Positions 42,718 to 51,864 of a stretch of DNA of 59,234 bases are shown in pieces (within the stretch, counting starts at the first letter, position 1; every line of letters begins with the position of its first letter). The notes below the pieces were generated by a model. It was not told the origin of the DNA. It did no database searches and saw only the letters and a program-made list of their open reading frames with translations. Location: assembly GCA_030065855.1 (NCBI GenBank), contig JASJCT010000029.1, positions 1-59,234 of the forward strand. The letters are read 5' to 3'. The DNA comes from Myxococcota bacterium (GTDB lineage Bacteria > Myxococcota_A > Polyangia > JAAYKL01). Both the position numbers and the translations under genes were made by a program.

Positions 42718-44403
42718 ATGGCAGAAGCAAAACCAGATTCAATGGCCTACTACAAGCACGATCAGGTGCTGGATGTGGACTACACGCCGCCGCCCACCAA
42801 CTGGATGGACATACAGTACGATCCTGCGTTCTATGAGCGTCGGGCCGGCAGCTGGATTTATACCACCAAAAAGAAGCACATTGAGTACTTGGGCATGCCC
42901 AACCCCCACGATTGGTCTCCCACAGACGAGGACTGGGGCCTGCCTGCCAATTGGAAGGAAATCATCATCCAGGGGATTAAGGAGCGACTCGACAAGTACC
43001 GGTCGTTCAAAGTCTTCATGGATATCTGTGTGCGCTGCGGTGCCTGTGCAGACAAGTGCCATTTCTATATCGGCGGTGGGGACCCCAAGAACATGCCGGT
43101 GCTCCGCGCCGAGTTGATCCGCTCCATCTATCGCAATGACTTCACGACCGCCGGCAAGATCCTCGGACGGCTTGCTGGCGGGCGCAAGTTGACGGTCAAC
43201 GTGATCAAGGAGTGGTTCTACTACTTCTACCAATGCACCGAGTGCCGTCGGTGCTCGGTATTTTGCCCCTATGGCATTGATACAGCGGAAATCACCATGA
43301 TGGGGCGGGAGCTCCTCCATCTCTTGGGCCTGGGCGTTAACTGGATCATGCAACCCGTGGCTTCCTGCTTTAGAACCGGCAACCACTTGGGAATCCTGCC
43401 CCACGGGCTTAAGGACACCCTGGAGTTCTTTGCCGAAGACATCGAGGATGTCACTGGTATTGAAATCGACATCCCCATCAATCAAAAGGGCGCTGACATT
43501 CTGTTTGCCACGCCGTCCGGGGATTTCCTGGCCGAGCCCGGCACCTTTACCTGCATGGGCTACATGATGCTTTTCCACGAGCTCAAGGAGCGGTACGGGC
43601 TCACTTATACCTGGAGTACCTACTGCTCTGAGGCGGGCAATTTCGGCTTGTTTACGTCAGCAGAAGCCATGAAGCGGCTCAACGCCAAGATCTACGCCGA
43701 GGCCAAGCGGCTCGGGGTCAAATGGATTATCGGCGGCGAGTGCGGCCATATGTGGCGGGTGCTGCACCAGTACATGGACACCCTGAACGGCGAAATCAAG
43801 GCGGATTGGAAAGAGGCCGAGGAGCCAAAATCTCCGATTACGGGCACGGTTTTTGAGAACGCCAAGTCCACCAAGATGATCCACATTACTGAGTTTACGT
43901 CCGACCTGATTAAACACGGCAAACTCAGCTTTGATAAGAGCCGCAACGACCACCTCAGGGTCACCTTCCACGACTCGTGCAATCCATCGCGGGCCATGGG
44001 CATCTTTGAGGAGCCGCGCTACGTCATCAAGAACGTGTGCAACAACTTCTTCGAAATGCCGCCCAACACCATCAAGGAGCAGACGTTTTGCTGCGGCGGT
44101 GGTGCCGGGCTAGGCACAGACGAGAACATGGAGATGCGCCTTCGCGGGGGTCTGCCCAGGGGCAATGCGGTCAAGTACGTTCACGACAAATACGACGTCA
44201 ATAAGCTGGCCTGCATGTGCGCCATTGACCGGGCGACCCTCACGACCGTGTGCGAATACTGGGCACCAGAGGTGGACGTTACCGGCATCCACGAAATGGT
44301 GGGCAACGCCATGATAATGAAAGGCGAGAAAAAACCGCGCACCAAGGACCTACGCCTGGATCCGCTCCCGGGTTTCGAAGATGAGGAGGACGACGATGTA
44401 TGA
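42718..44403 (+). CDS. dsrK: DsrK, HdrD-like catalytic Fe-S subunit
   Basis: DsrK, 561 residues, is the cytoplasmic HdrD-like subunit which reduces DsrC trisulfide. It has two 4Fe-4S ferredoxin motifs (CVRCGACADKCHFY and CTECRRCSVFCPYGI) and two CCG-type regions (HMW.. in GGECGHMWR, and FHDSCNPSRAMG followed by FCCGGGAG) that bind the special catalytic cluster. A long N-terminal extension is normal. GGAG lies 7 bases before ATG. The end overlaps with dsrJ. Confidence 0.94.
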   Translation: MAEAKPDSMAYYKHDQVLDVDYTPPPTNWMDIQYDPAFYERRAGSWIYTTKKKHIEYLGMPNPHDWSPTDEDWGLPANWKEIIIQGIKERLDKYRSFKVFMDICVRCGACADKCHFYIGGGDPKNMPVLRAELIRSIYRNDFTTAGKILGRLAGGRKLTVNVIKEWFYYFYQCTECRRCSVFCPYGIDTAEITMMGRELLHLLGLGVNWIMQPVASCFRTGNHLGILPHGLKDTLEFFAEDIEDVTGIEIDIPINQKGADILFATPSGDFLAEPGTFTCMGYMMLFHELKERYGLTYTWSTYCSEAGNFGLFTSAEAMKRLNAKIYAEAKRLGVKWIIGGECGHMWRVLHQYMDTLNGEIKADWKEAEEPKSPITGTVFENAKSTKMIHITEFTSDLIKHGKLSFDKSRNDHLRVTFHDSCNPSRAMGIFEEPRYVIKNVCNNFFEMPPNTIKEQTFCCGGGAGLGTDENMEMRLRGGLPRGNAVKYVHDKYDVNKLACMCAIDRATLTTVCEYWAPEVDVTGIHEMVGNAMIMKGEKKPRTKDLRLDPLPGFEDEEDDDV

Positions 44404-44776
44404 TGGACCCAAGATCATCGCCGGGTTGATCGTCTTTTTAGTGCTCGCCCTGTTTCCCTTTTGGTACACCGCGGCCTCGGGCCAGGGTGGCGTCCGACCG
44501 GATCCCAAACTCCCTGAGGGGAAAACAGCGTGTGTCGCGTCAAAGGAGTATATGAACCCATACCACATGGACATGCTCGATGATTGGCGGGATTTGGTGG
44601 TTCGAGATGGCCACCGCATGGTGGCCACGCGGGACGGTGAGAAGGTCGAGATGAGCCTCACCAAGACGTGCATGGACTGCCACGCGAACAAAGAGACGTT
44701 TTGCGACGAATGTCATACCTACCTTGGCGTCGATCCCTATTGCTGGGATTGCCATATTGAGCCAAAGGGGGAATAG
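44396..44776 (+). CDS. dsrJ: DsrJ, triheme cytochrome c
   Basis: DsrJ is the periplasmic multihaem subunit. The 126-residue form starting at ATG 44396 has GAGGAGG 7 bases upstream; an in-frame ATG at 44381 would add 5 residues but uses part of that site. One N-terminal anchor (IIAGLIVFLVLALFPFWYT) is followed by three haem-binding motifs: CMDCH (92-96), CDECH (103-107) and CWDCH (116-120). Cys46 matches the position of the proposed thiolate haem ligand in DsrJ of Allochromatium. It overlaps dsrK by 8 bases. Confidence 0.92.
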   Translation: MYDGPKIIAGLIVFLVLALFPFWYTAASGQGGVRPDPKLPEGKTACVASKEYMNPYHMDMLDDWRDLVVRDGHRMVATRDGEKVEMSLTKTCMDCHANKETFCDECHTYLGVDPYCWDCHIEPKGE

Positions 44777-44779
44777 ACG

Positions 44780-45553
44780 ATGATTACGAATAGAAGAGGC
44801 TTTTTTGCAATCGCAGGCGGCGCGCTCTTGGGCAGCGCGCCCTTTGTCGGCGTGTTGGCCAGAACATCATCGGCGGTCGGGCCAGCGCCCACGGCCCTTG
44901 TGGGCAAAAAATGGGCAATGGTCATCGATGTCAAGAAATGCATGGACCGCAAGGACTGCAATGCCTGCCAAGACGCGTGCCACGTGGCCCACAACGTGCC
45001 GAATATCGAAGGTGTCAAAGAAGAGATCAAGTGGATTTGGCGCGAGCCCTACAAGAACGCGTTTCCCAGTCAGTCCCATACCTATATTTCCGACACGATG
45101 AAGAACGGTACGTTGCCAGTGCTCTGCAACCACTGCGAAGAGCCTGGCTGCGTGCGGGTCTGCCCCACCAAGGCCACCTGGAAGCGGGCGGACGGCATCG
45201 TGATGATGGACATGCATCGCTGCATCGGCTGCAGGTATTGCATGGCCGCATGCCCCTATGGCGCGCGGAGTTTTAATTTTAAGGACCCCAGGCCCTATAT
45301 TGCGACGGTGAAGCAGGCATTCCCCACCCGCAGCATGGGCGTGGTGGAGAAGTGCAACTTTTGCGCTGAGCGGCTCGCGTTTGGCAAGGGGCCCCTCTGC
45401 GTTGAGGCGTGTGAGAATGTGGGTTGCGGCGCCCTGATGTTCGGGGATTTGGGCGACGCCCGGTCCAAAGTCAGCATGACGCTCAGGGCGAGAAACGCCA
45501 TCCGGCGCAAACCAGAACTGGGTACAGCACCCCAAGTCTTCTACATCGTGTGA
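44780..45553 (+). CDS. dsrO: DsrO, periplasmic ferredoxin subunit
   Basis: DsrO, 257 residues, is a Tat-exported multi-cluster ferredoxin. The Tat signal is NRRGFFAIAGGALLGSAPF at the N-terminus. The cluster-binding cysteines appear as CMDRKDCNACQDACHVAH, CNHCEEPGCVRVCPT, CIGCRYCMAACPYGARSF and CNFCAERL ... CVEACENVGC. It works with DsrP at the outer side of the membrane. It starts 3 bases after dsrJ. Confidence 0.94.
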   Translation: MITNRRGFFAIAGGALLGSAPFVGVLARTSSAVGPAPTALVGKKWAMVIDVKKCMDRKDCNACQDACHVAHNVPNIEGVKEEIKWIWREPYKNAFPSQSHTYISDTMKNGTLPVLCNHCEEPGCVRVCPTKATWKRADGIVMMDMHRCIGCRYCMAACPYGARSFNFKDPRPYIATVKQAFPTRSMGVVEKCNFCAERLAFGKGPLCVEACENVGCGALMFGDLGDARSKVSMTLRARNAIRRKPELGTAPQVFYIV

Positions 45554-45560
45554 GGTCACA

Positions 45561-46718
45561 ATGCTGGAAAAAATATTCATCGGATCCAAGCGATACTGGG
45601 GATTGTTGGTATGTCTTGCGGTGCTCGTTCTGGTGGGTGTCGCTACGTACGCGAGGCAGCTCACAGAGGGCCTGACCATCACGGGCATGAGTCGGGATGT
45701 CTCTTGGGGATTCTATATCGCCCAGTTCACGTTCATGGTCGGCGTGGCAGCCTCGGCCGTCATGGTGGTGCTGCCCTATTACCTGCACAACTACAAGAAG
45801 TTCAGCAAGATGGTGATCCTGGGCGAGTTCATTGCCGTACCGTCGGTGCTCGTCTGCGGTTTGTTCATCGTCGCCGATATGGGACAGCCCGCGCGGGTCT
45901 TGAACATCATTGCCTTTCCAACGCCCACCTCCCCCATGTTTTGGGACATGATGTCCCTGATGGGCTATTTGCTGCTCAACCTGGTCATTGGTTTTATGAC
46001 CTTTGACGCGGAGCGCAAGGGTGGGGCACCGCCCAAATGGATAAAACCCCTGATCTACATTTCCATTCCCTGGGCTGTGTCTATCCACACGGTGACGGCG
46101 TTTCTCTACTCTGGCCTAGAAGCCCGCCATTTTTGGATGACCGCTATTTTGGCCCCGCGCTTTTTGGCGTCTGCCTTTGCCGCTGGTCCATCCATCTTGC
46201 TCATGCTCTGCCTACTCGTGAGGAAGCTGACAGACTACGACGTGGGAAAAGAAGCTATCCAGAAGCTTGGGCAAATCATCACCTACGCCATGATTGTCAA
46301 TGTGTTCTTCATCCTGCTCGAATTGTTCACTGGCCTCTACAGTAATATTCCTGGACACGTGCACCACTTTGAGTATTTGTACCTGGGTCACGAGGGTCAC
46401 GGCGTGCTCAGTCCGTTCATGATGGTGTCTTCCATTCTGGCAGTGGTGAGCATTCTGATGCTGCTCTTCCCCAAAATACGCGCCAACGAAAAGACCCTGG
46501 TGTTGGCCTGCATCATGGTGGTCATCTCCTTGTGGATTGACAAGGGCCTCGGCATGGTGGTCGCCGGCTTTGTGCCCTCCTCCCTAGGGTATTACAATGA
46601 GTATGTCCCCACCATCTACGAGCTTCTCGTGGCCGTGGGCATTTACTCCCTGGGCGCCCTGGTTCTCACTGTCCTCTACAAAGTCGTCGTGTCCTCTCGC
46701 CAGGAATTGGAACAATAG
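45561..46718 (+). CDS. dsrP: DsrP, NrfD-like membrane subunit
   Basis: DsrP (385 residues) is a NrfD/PsrC-type quinone-interacting membrane protein with about ten hydrophobic segments. Visible family features are the N-terminal SWGFYIAQFTFMVGVAASAVMV and FVPSSLGYYNEYVPT near the C-terminus. It is the last gene of the dsrMKJOP block. It follows dsrO by 7 bases with the start AATGCTGG. A convergent peroxiredoxin-like gene ends 30 bases downstream. Confidence 0.94.
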   Translation: MLEKIFIGSKRYWGLLVCLAVLVLVGVATYARQLTEGLTITGMSRDVSWGFYIAQFTFMVGVAASAVMVVLPYYLHNYKKFSKMVILGEFIAVPSVLVCGLFIVADMGQPARVLNIIAFPTPTSPMFWDMMSLMGYLLLNLVIGFMTFDAERKGGAPPKWIKPLIYISIPWAVSIHTVTAFLYSGLEARHFWMTAILAPRFLASAFAAGPSILLMLCLLVRKLTDYDVGKEAIQKLGQIITYAMIVNVFFILLELFTGLYSNIPGHVHHFEYLYLGHEGHGVLSPFMMVSSILAVVSILMLLFPKIRANEKTLVLACIMVVISLWIDKGLGMVVAGFVPSSLGYYNEYVPTIYELLVAVGIYSLGALVLTVLYKVVVSSRQELEQ

Positions 46719-46748
46719 AATAACTGCTCTCTCTGGTTGCACGCTTCG

Positions 46749-47294
46749 TTAATCGATTTGCTCTGCAATACTCGACAGTGCAGGTACATCATTAAGTGTT
46801 TTGCCGTAGTAAACCCACCGAATGGTTTTATCGGAGTCCACTACGAAGACAGCGGGGAGTTGGGTCTCTCGGCCTTCAAATTTGCCATGGCGAAACCCTT
46901 TGGCAGTGGCCTTTGCGGCGGCCATCAGACCTGCCGGGTGGAGATGTTTGAAGAGGCCACCAGGGGCAACACGGTAAAGCTGAAAGATCGCTTCCGAAGG
47001 ATCACAAATGATGGTAAACGGCCAATCTTCTTGGCTTGTCACCGCCGCAACGGTCTCCGGCGAACTCTGTAAGGCCACAAACACGTTGGCCCCTTTTGCT
47101 TTGAATAGCCCGACCTCCTTCTTCAGTTGGGCCATCTCCATCTGGCAGACCGGACAACCAAGATATCTCAGAAAAACCAGCACCACGGGTCTTTTTCCCG
47201 TGGTCCCGTAAAATGTCTCTCCATACTCCCACGCGGTATCGTAGGTAAAATCCGCTGCTCGATCACCTACTTTCAGTTTGTCGCTCATACGCAT
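46749..47294 (-). CDS. AhpC/TSA-type peroxiredoxin-like protein
   Basis: A 181-residue thioredoxin-fold protein with the C-x-x-C motif LGCPVCQMEMAQL, LKVGDRAADFTYDTAW near the start and AVFVVDSDKTIRWVYYG near the end. AhpC/TSA-like enzymes reduce peroxides or act as thiol oxidoreductases. Starts are ATG 47294 (MRMSD) or ATG 47288; GAGG lies about 10 bases before the first. The gene is convergent with dsrP. The substrate is not known; protection of the oxygen-sensitive Dsr system is possible but unproven. Confidence 0.78.
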   Translation of the reverse strand: MRMSDKLKVGDRAADFTYDTAWEYGETFYGTTGKRPVVLVFLRYLGCPVCQMEMAQLKKEVGLFKAKGANVFVALQSSPETVAAVTSQEDWPFTIICDPSEAIFQLYRVAPGGLFKHLHPAGLMAAAKATAKGFRHGKFEGRETQLPAVFVVDSDKTIRWVYYGKTLNDVPALSSIAEQID

Positions 47295-47494
47295 CACTTC
47301 TTCGCCTCGTAAATTCCTACTGACTAGTGGAGTATAGGCATAAGGCACCTGAGATATCCATTTGACACTTATACGTCCCCTATTGATTGCCGTTTCTCAA
47401 GGGCAACAGGCAAGGAGGAAAAAACACTGTCAAGATCCCTTGTCGCTCGCCTAACATCTGCGGACGCGCTATGATGCAGATGAGGAGCGCATGG

Positions 47495-48274
47495 ATGTAT
47501 CGGATCTTGTTCGCCATTGCTTGTTTGGCCTTTTTGTTGACCAACACTGGACCTGCCTGGGCGGCCTGTCATCATGATGCGCATTGCAAAGGCCAGGGCA
47601 CCTGTGTCGATGGGGTGTGTACTGATGCTGCCTCTGCTCTGAACACTTCCAGTTGGTTTGTCGGGGGCTATGGCCTTATCGGAATGAATCTCGGTATTCA
47701 TTCATGGGGAAAGTGGCGATTGACCGACGAAACCAGTGACCAGTTGCTGGATAAGGGAAGGCTCAGCGGTGGTCTGAGGGGTGGATTTACGCTCGCAGGC
47801 TACAAAGTGCTTCGCCATGGGATGTTCCAAATCGGAGGTGCCGTAAGCTTCACCAGGGGTCGGGAGCGGGGGTGGCGCCGGACACTTCGGAACGGCAACA
47901 AAGAGGAGACAACCCTAACGCAGTTTTCGTTTGCCGTCAGTTTTAAGATCGGCAAGCAGATCCGGCAGTGCCTCTTTTTGGGGGGCGGCTTGGATTTTGG
48001 CCCGCTGGTCCACTTCACCCAATCGTGGGAAGCACTGCGCAATGCCGAAACCGACATTACCTCGGACGCAGATATCGGCCTCAAACTCTATCCGAATGTA
48101 TATTTAGAGACGATGTTGCTAAATAAAGGAACATTCAAGTTGGGCCTCAGCATTTCAGGGGGGGTCGTCTTTGTGCCCGGCGTTGCCGATATTGAAAGCA
48201 GCCTGTCCCAGCGAAAGGAGACCCAGATCTACGCAACCCCGGTACTGAGCGTAGGGTTGATGCTGGGGGCTTAG
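47495..48274 (+). CDS. Secreted probable outer-membrane beta-barrel protein
   Basis: A 259-residue protein with a Sec signal peptide (YRILFAIACLAFLLTNTGPAWA). A short Cys-rich unit follows: ACHHDAHCKGQGTCVDGVCT, a C-x-D-x2-C-x-G-x-C-x2-G-x-C pattern seen in many deltaproteobacterial surface proteins. The rest alternates hydrophobic and polar residues (GGYGLIGMNLGIHSWGKWRL, GGLRGGFTLAGYKV, FSFAVSFKIG), as in beta-barrels. The ATG at 47495 is preferred because GAGGAG lies 7 bases upstream and it starts right at the signal; several earlier ATGs exist. Function unknown. Confidence 0.65.
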   Translation: MYRILFAIACLAFLLTNTGPAWAACHHDAHCKGQGTCVDGVCTDAASALNTSSWFVGGYGLIGMNLGIHSWGKWRLTDETSDQLLDKGRLSGGLRGGFTLAGYKVLRHGMFQIGGAVSFTRGRERGWRRTLRNGNKEETTLTQFSFAVSFKIGKQIRQCLFLGGGLDFGPLVHFTQSWEALRNAETDITSDADIGLKLYPNVYLETMLLNKGTFKLGLSISGGVVFVPGVADIESSLSQRKETQIYATPVLSVGLMLGA

Positions 48275-48309
48275 TGAGCTGACAAATGTTATTCTGGTCG
48301 TTAACCCTG

Positions 48310-48410
48310 GGAATTCCCTCTTTGAAAAAGGGGGGTAGGGGGATTTTCAAACGCTTTGGAAATATTGACGAAATCCCCCCGGCCCCCTTTGCCAAAGGGG
48401 GAGGCCTCTT
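48310..48410. repeat. Double palindromic REP-like repeat
   Basis: Between the beta-barrel gene and the next gene lie two G/C-rich palindromic blocks facing each other. The first has CCCTCTTTGAAAAAGGGGG (48316-48335), then TAGGGGGATTTT; the second AAATCCCCCC (48371-48380), then GGCCCCCTTT and AAAGGGGG. Each block forms a hairpin, and the two can also pair with each other. The C5/G5 core is shared with the hairpin at 15174. This resembles a BIME. Confidence 0.65.
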
Positions 48411-48461
48411 ACCCGACATCGATGACTGGACAGAGACCTAGCGTCAGGGCGGAGAAAGAAC

Positions 48462-51400
48462 GTGGTAGATAGACACACCAATCGGGAAGCACTCATTCAG
48501 TATGCGAATGACCGGCGCGTGCCGTACGACGCGTTGATGCTGCGGCGCGTGCACAATATCTTGCTAGTATCGAGCCCTTACGACTCCTTTACCTTTGAAG
48601 AGGACGGCCGACTGACCGAGCTGCTCTTTTCCGAGTACCTGGAGCTCAACCTGCGATACGCCCCCAATATCATGCGGGTCTCAACGGCTGAAGAGGCGCT
48701 TCAGGCATTGCAGAGATCCACCTTTGACCTGGTCATCTCCATGCTGCGGGTTGGGGATATGGATGTGGCGGATTTTGGCCGAGAGGTGGCGACCATGGCG
48801 CCCAATTTACCGGTTATTCTCTTGACCTACAATACACGAGAGCTCACCGTGCTCGACGATGTGAGTGGGTTGGTTGGGATCGATCGGGTGTTTGCTTGGT
48901 TGGGTGACGTGCGATTGTTTCTGGCCATCATCAAATATGTCGAAGATCGCATGAACGCATACCACGACTCGCGGACCGCAGGCGTGAAAGTGATCATCCT
49001 TATCGAAGACAATGTCCGGTTCTACTCGTCCTACCTACCGCTCGTTTATACCGAGTTGGTACAGCAGACCCAAAATCTAATGAGCGATGGGCTCAATCAC
49101 CTGGATAAGCTGGTTCGGATGCGTGCACGACACAAGGTGTTGCTGGCAACAGACTACGAAGAAGGCGAGCGGCTCTATCTGGACAACATCGACCATGTGT
49201 CGGGCGTGATACTGGATGCGCGATTTCCCCGGAATGGACAGCTGGATAGCGCTGCAGGTATTGAGTTTGCCAAATTCGTCAAGGGACGAACGCCAGACCG
49301 CCCCGTGCTGATCCAGTCCAGCGATAAGCACAATCGGGGACCAGCACGCGCTATCGGGGCCCAATTCATCGACAAGGAATCGCCGAATTTGCTCGATGGG
49401 TTGCGCCAATTCATGCGAAATCATATGGGCTTTGGCGACTTTGTGTTCCGCATGCCAGACGGCCGGAAGATAGGAAAAGCCACGGACCTCAGAACCCTGA
49501 CAGAGATGCTCGCCACCATTCCGGTCGAATCCCTGGTCCACCACGTCAGTCGCAATGACTTCTCCACCTGGATCATGGCCAGGACGGAATTCGATCTGGC
49601 CAAGATACTGCGCCCGCGCCACGTGGACGAGTTTGCCAACGCAGAGGGGATGCGCCAGTATCTCATCGAAGAGATTCACCGGCATCGCGACCGCTCACGC
49701 GCCGGCGTGGTCGCGGACTTTTCCAGTGTTACCTTTGAGGGGAGCAGTGGATTTGTGCGCATCGGCGCTGGATCTCTGGGAGGTAAGGGCCGGGGCCTCG
49801 CATTTATCAATAAGCTACTCGACCGGCAGAAGTTGGAACAAGAACAACAGGATGTCCGAGTCTTTGTACCCCCCACGGCTGTGATCGCCTCTGGATTGTT
49901 CGATGAATTCATGCAGCGCGACGGCCTTTTGGAGATTGCATTTGGCGACGCGCCAGACCAGGAGATTGCCCGGGCGTTCCTGGCCGCGGAATTGTCAGAT
50001 GAGGACATGGCAATTTTGCGAACCATCTTGAGTCGGGTTCATTATCCCCTGGCGGTCCGCTCGTCCAGCCTGCTCGAAGACGCCTCACACCAGCCCTTTG
50101 CCGGCCTCTATCGAACTTACATGATCCCAAACAACCACCCAGATATAGAGGTTCGCATCCAGCAGCTCGTCAGTGCCATCAAGCTCGTCTACGCATCGAC
50201 TTTTTATGCAGATGCCAAGGCATATATCGAATCAACGCCCAACCGGCTCGAAGAGGAAAAGATGGCAGTGGTGGTACAGCGGCTGTTCGGTCGGCAGCAC
50301 GGCCAGTACCTGTATCCGGATTTTGCCGGGGTTGCCCGATCTTACGATTTCTATCCCATGGAGGGCAGGTCGTTTGAACAAGGCGTGGCAAACGTGGTGC
50401 TCGGTCTGGGCAAGATGGTCGTGGATGGGGGCCGGGCGGTTCGCTTCTCGCCGACCCATCCCAGGCAGCTCTTTCAGTTTTCCTCGGTCAAAGAAACCTT
50501 AGACGCGGCCCAGCGGGAATTTTTAGCCCTCGATCTCAACCACACGGTCCGGGATATGCAGGAAATGACAGAGGCCTCGGGCCTGGTCACCCTTGGCCTG
50601 GACGTGGCTGAAAAAGACGGCGTGCTGCCCGCGCTCGGGTCTGTGTACTCCCATGAAAACCAGGCCATCTACGATGGCACATCCCGCCCGGGGCCGCGCT
50701 TGGTCACACTGGCGGGTGTGCTTAAGGCCAACGTCTATCCCCTAGCCAAAACCCTGGTTCAGTTATTGGATTTGGGGACACAGGCGTTCTCTTCCCACGT
50801 GGAGATCGAGTTTGCCTGCAATATTCGGAAAAATAGGGATGAGAAACACGAATTTGCTTTTTTACAGATTCGGCCCATTGTGGTTGGCTCCCGCAGTCAG
50901 GAAATAAACCTCGACGCATTGGACCGGGAAAGTACCATCTGCATTGCTAAAAAAGCCCTGGGCAACGGCCTGATCCAGGATGTGCGGGATATTGTCTATG
51001 TTCCCATGAGTCGTTTTGATAGAAGTAAGACAGTAGCGATAGCAAAGGAAATCGGCGGGTTGTCCCTAAAGCTAAAAGGCGCAGGCCGACCGTTTCTCCT
51101 GGCCGGGCCGGGCCGGTGGGGAAGCGCGGATCGGTGGCTCGGTATTCCAGTGACCTGGCGTCAGATTTCAGGTGCCAGGTGCATTGTGGAGACGGACATG
51201 GACGATATTCGCGTAACGCCGTCCCAGGGGACCCACTTCTTCCAGAACCTCACGGCCTTTGGCATTGGCTATTTCACGGTCAACTTCGACTCGGTCGGCG
51301 GCAACCTGGACACGGAGTGGCTGGACGCCCAGCCTGCGGTCGAAGAGACCCCCCATGTCCGTCACTTGACCTTTGCATCCCCTCTTCAAATATTAGTGAG

Positions 51401-51476
51401 CGCGCGGCAAGGCGTGGGTGTGGTGATGAAGCCGGGACAGCATATAAAGCGGCAATCAAACCCGATGATGATGTAG
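48462..51476 (+). CDS. Double receiver protein with PEP/pyruvate-binding (PPDK-N) domain
   Basis: A 1004-residue cytoplasmic protein. The first receiver-like domain (about 30-160) reads FDLVISMLRVGD, lacking the usual phospho-Asp. A second receiver-like domain (about 170-330) reads GVILDARFPRNG and keeps the Asp, followed by DKESPNLL with the Lys. A linker region follows (330-430). The C-terminal half (about 440-870) is the ATP-grasp N-terminal domain of pyruvate phosphate dikinase/PEP synthase: GAGSLGGKGRGLAFINKLL, PLAVRSSSLLEDASHQPFAGLYRTY and FLQIRPIV. Neither the phospho-His domain nor the pyruvate TIM barrel is recognisable, so it may be a regulated ATP-grasp or phosphotransfer protein. 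The reaction is unknown. Confidence 0.8.
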   Translation: MVDRHTNREALIQYANDRRVPYDALMLRRVHNILLVSSPYDSFTFEEDGRLTELLFSEYLELNLRYAPNIMRVSTAEEALQALQRSTFDLVISMLRVGDMDVADFGREVATMAPNLPVILLTYNTRELTVLDDVSGLVGIDRVFAWLGDVRLFLAIIKYVEDRMNAYHDSRTAGVKVIILIEDNVRFYSSYLPLVYTELVQQTQNLMSDGLNHLDKLVRMRARHKVLLATDYEEGERLYLDNIDHVSGVILDARFPRNGQLDSAAGIEFAKFVKGRTPDRPVLIQSSDKHNRGPARAIGAQFIDKESPNLLDGLRQFMRNHMGFGDFVFRMPDGRKIGKATDLRTLTEMLATIPVESLVHHVSRNDFSTWIMARTEFDLAKILRPRHVDEFANAEGMRQYLIEEIHRHRDRSRAGVVADFSSVTFEGSSGFVRIGAGSLGGKGRGLAFINKLLDRQKLEQEQQDVRVFVPPTAVIASGLFDEFMQRDGLLEIAFGDAPDQEIARAFLAAELSDEDMAILRTILSRVHYPLAVRSSSLLEDASHQPFAGLYRTYMIPNNHPDIEVRIQQLVSAIKLVYASTFYADAKAYIESTPNRLEEEKMAVVVQRLFGRQHGQYLYPDFAGVARSYDFYPMEGRSFEQGVANVVLGLGKMVVDGGRAVRFSPTHPRQLFQFSSVKETLDAAQREFLALDLNHTVRDMQEMTEASGLVTLGLDVAEKDGVLPALGSVYSHENQAIYDGTSRPGPRLVTLAGVLKANVYPLAKTLVQLLDLGTQAFSSHVEIEFACNIRKNRDEKHEFAFLQIRPIVVGSRSQEINLDALDRESTICIAKKALGNGLIQDVRDIVYVPMSRFDRSKTVAIAKEIGGLSLKLKGAGRPFLLAGPGRWGSADRWLGIPVTWRQISGARCIVETDMDDIRVTPSQGTHFFQNLTAFGIGYFTVNFDSVGGNLDTEWLDAQPAVEETPHVRHLTFASPLQILVSARQGVGVVMKPGQHIKRQSNPMMM

Positions 51477-51522
51477 CAAATACAAAACGACAAATAGGGC
51501 GTATGGAGGTGTTTTCTATTGA

Positions 51523-51864
51523 CTACTGCCACAAAAAGTCGCGCGTCACGACGACATAGACGATGGCGAGCAAAAGGGAAAGCAAGTTGCCAACCAAGAA
51601 GTAGGCATTAGAGATAGAATTTTCTTTTTCTTCATGTAATCGCGTCCCCAGTTTTAGAGCGGCAAACGCAGTAATGATATGTGGAAATCCATGAAGCAAG
51701 CCCAAGCATATTGTCGTTCGTTCCAATAGCCCTTTTAACGCAGCACCCTTTCGATGGGGGCTGTTTTTATCTTTGCCGAGATAGTGATTCTTTAACAGGG
51801 AAAATATCAGCAGGCCCAACAATTCGCCTATCAGCAGCACAATTGCAAAATAAGCGTATTTCAC
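51523..51864 (-). CDS. Small membrane protein paired with SatD
   Basis: A 113-residue protein with three or four hydrophobic stretches (YFAIVLLIGELLGLLIFSLL; GLLHGFPHIITAFAALKL; YFLVGNLLSLLLAIVYVVV). The family is not recognised. Its start is GTG, overlapping the SatD stop by 4 bases (GTGA), so the two are co-translated. It may be the membrane partner of SatD. Confidence 0.65.
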   Translation of the reverse strand: MKYAYFAIVLLIGELLGLLIFSLLKNHYLGKDKNSPHRKGAALKGLLERTTICLGLLHGFPHIITAFAALKLGTRLHEEKENSISNAYFLVGNLLSLLLAIVYVVVTRDFLWQ

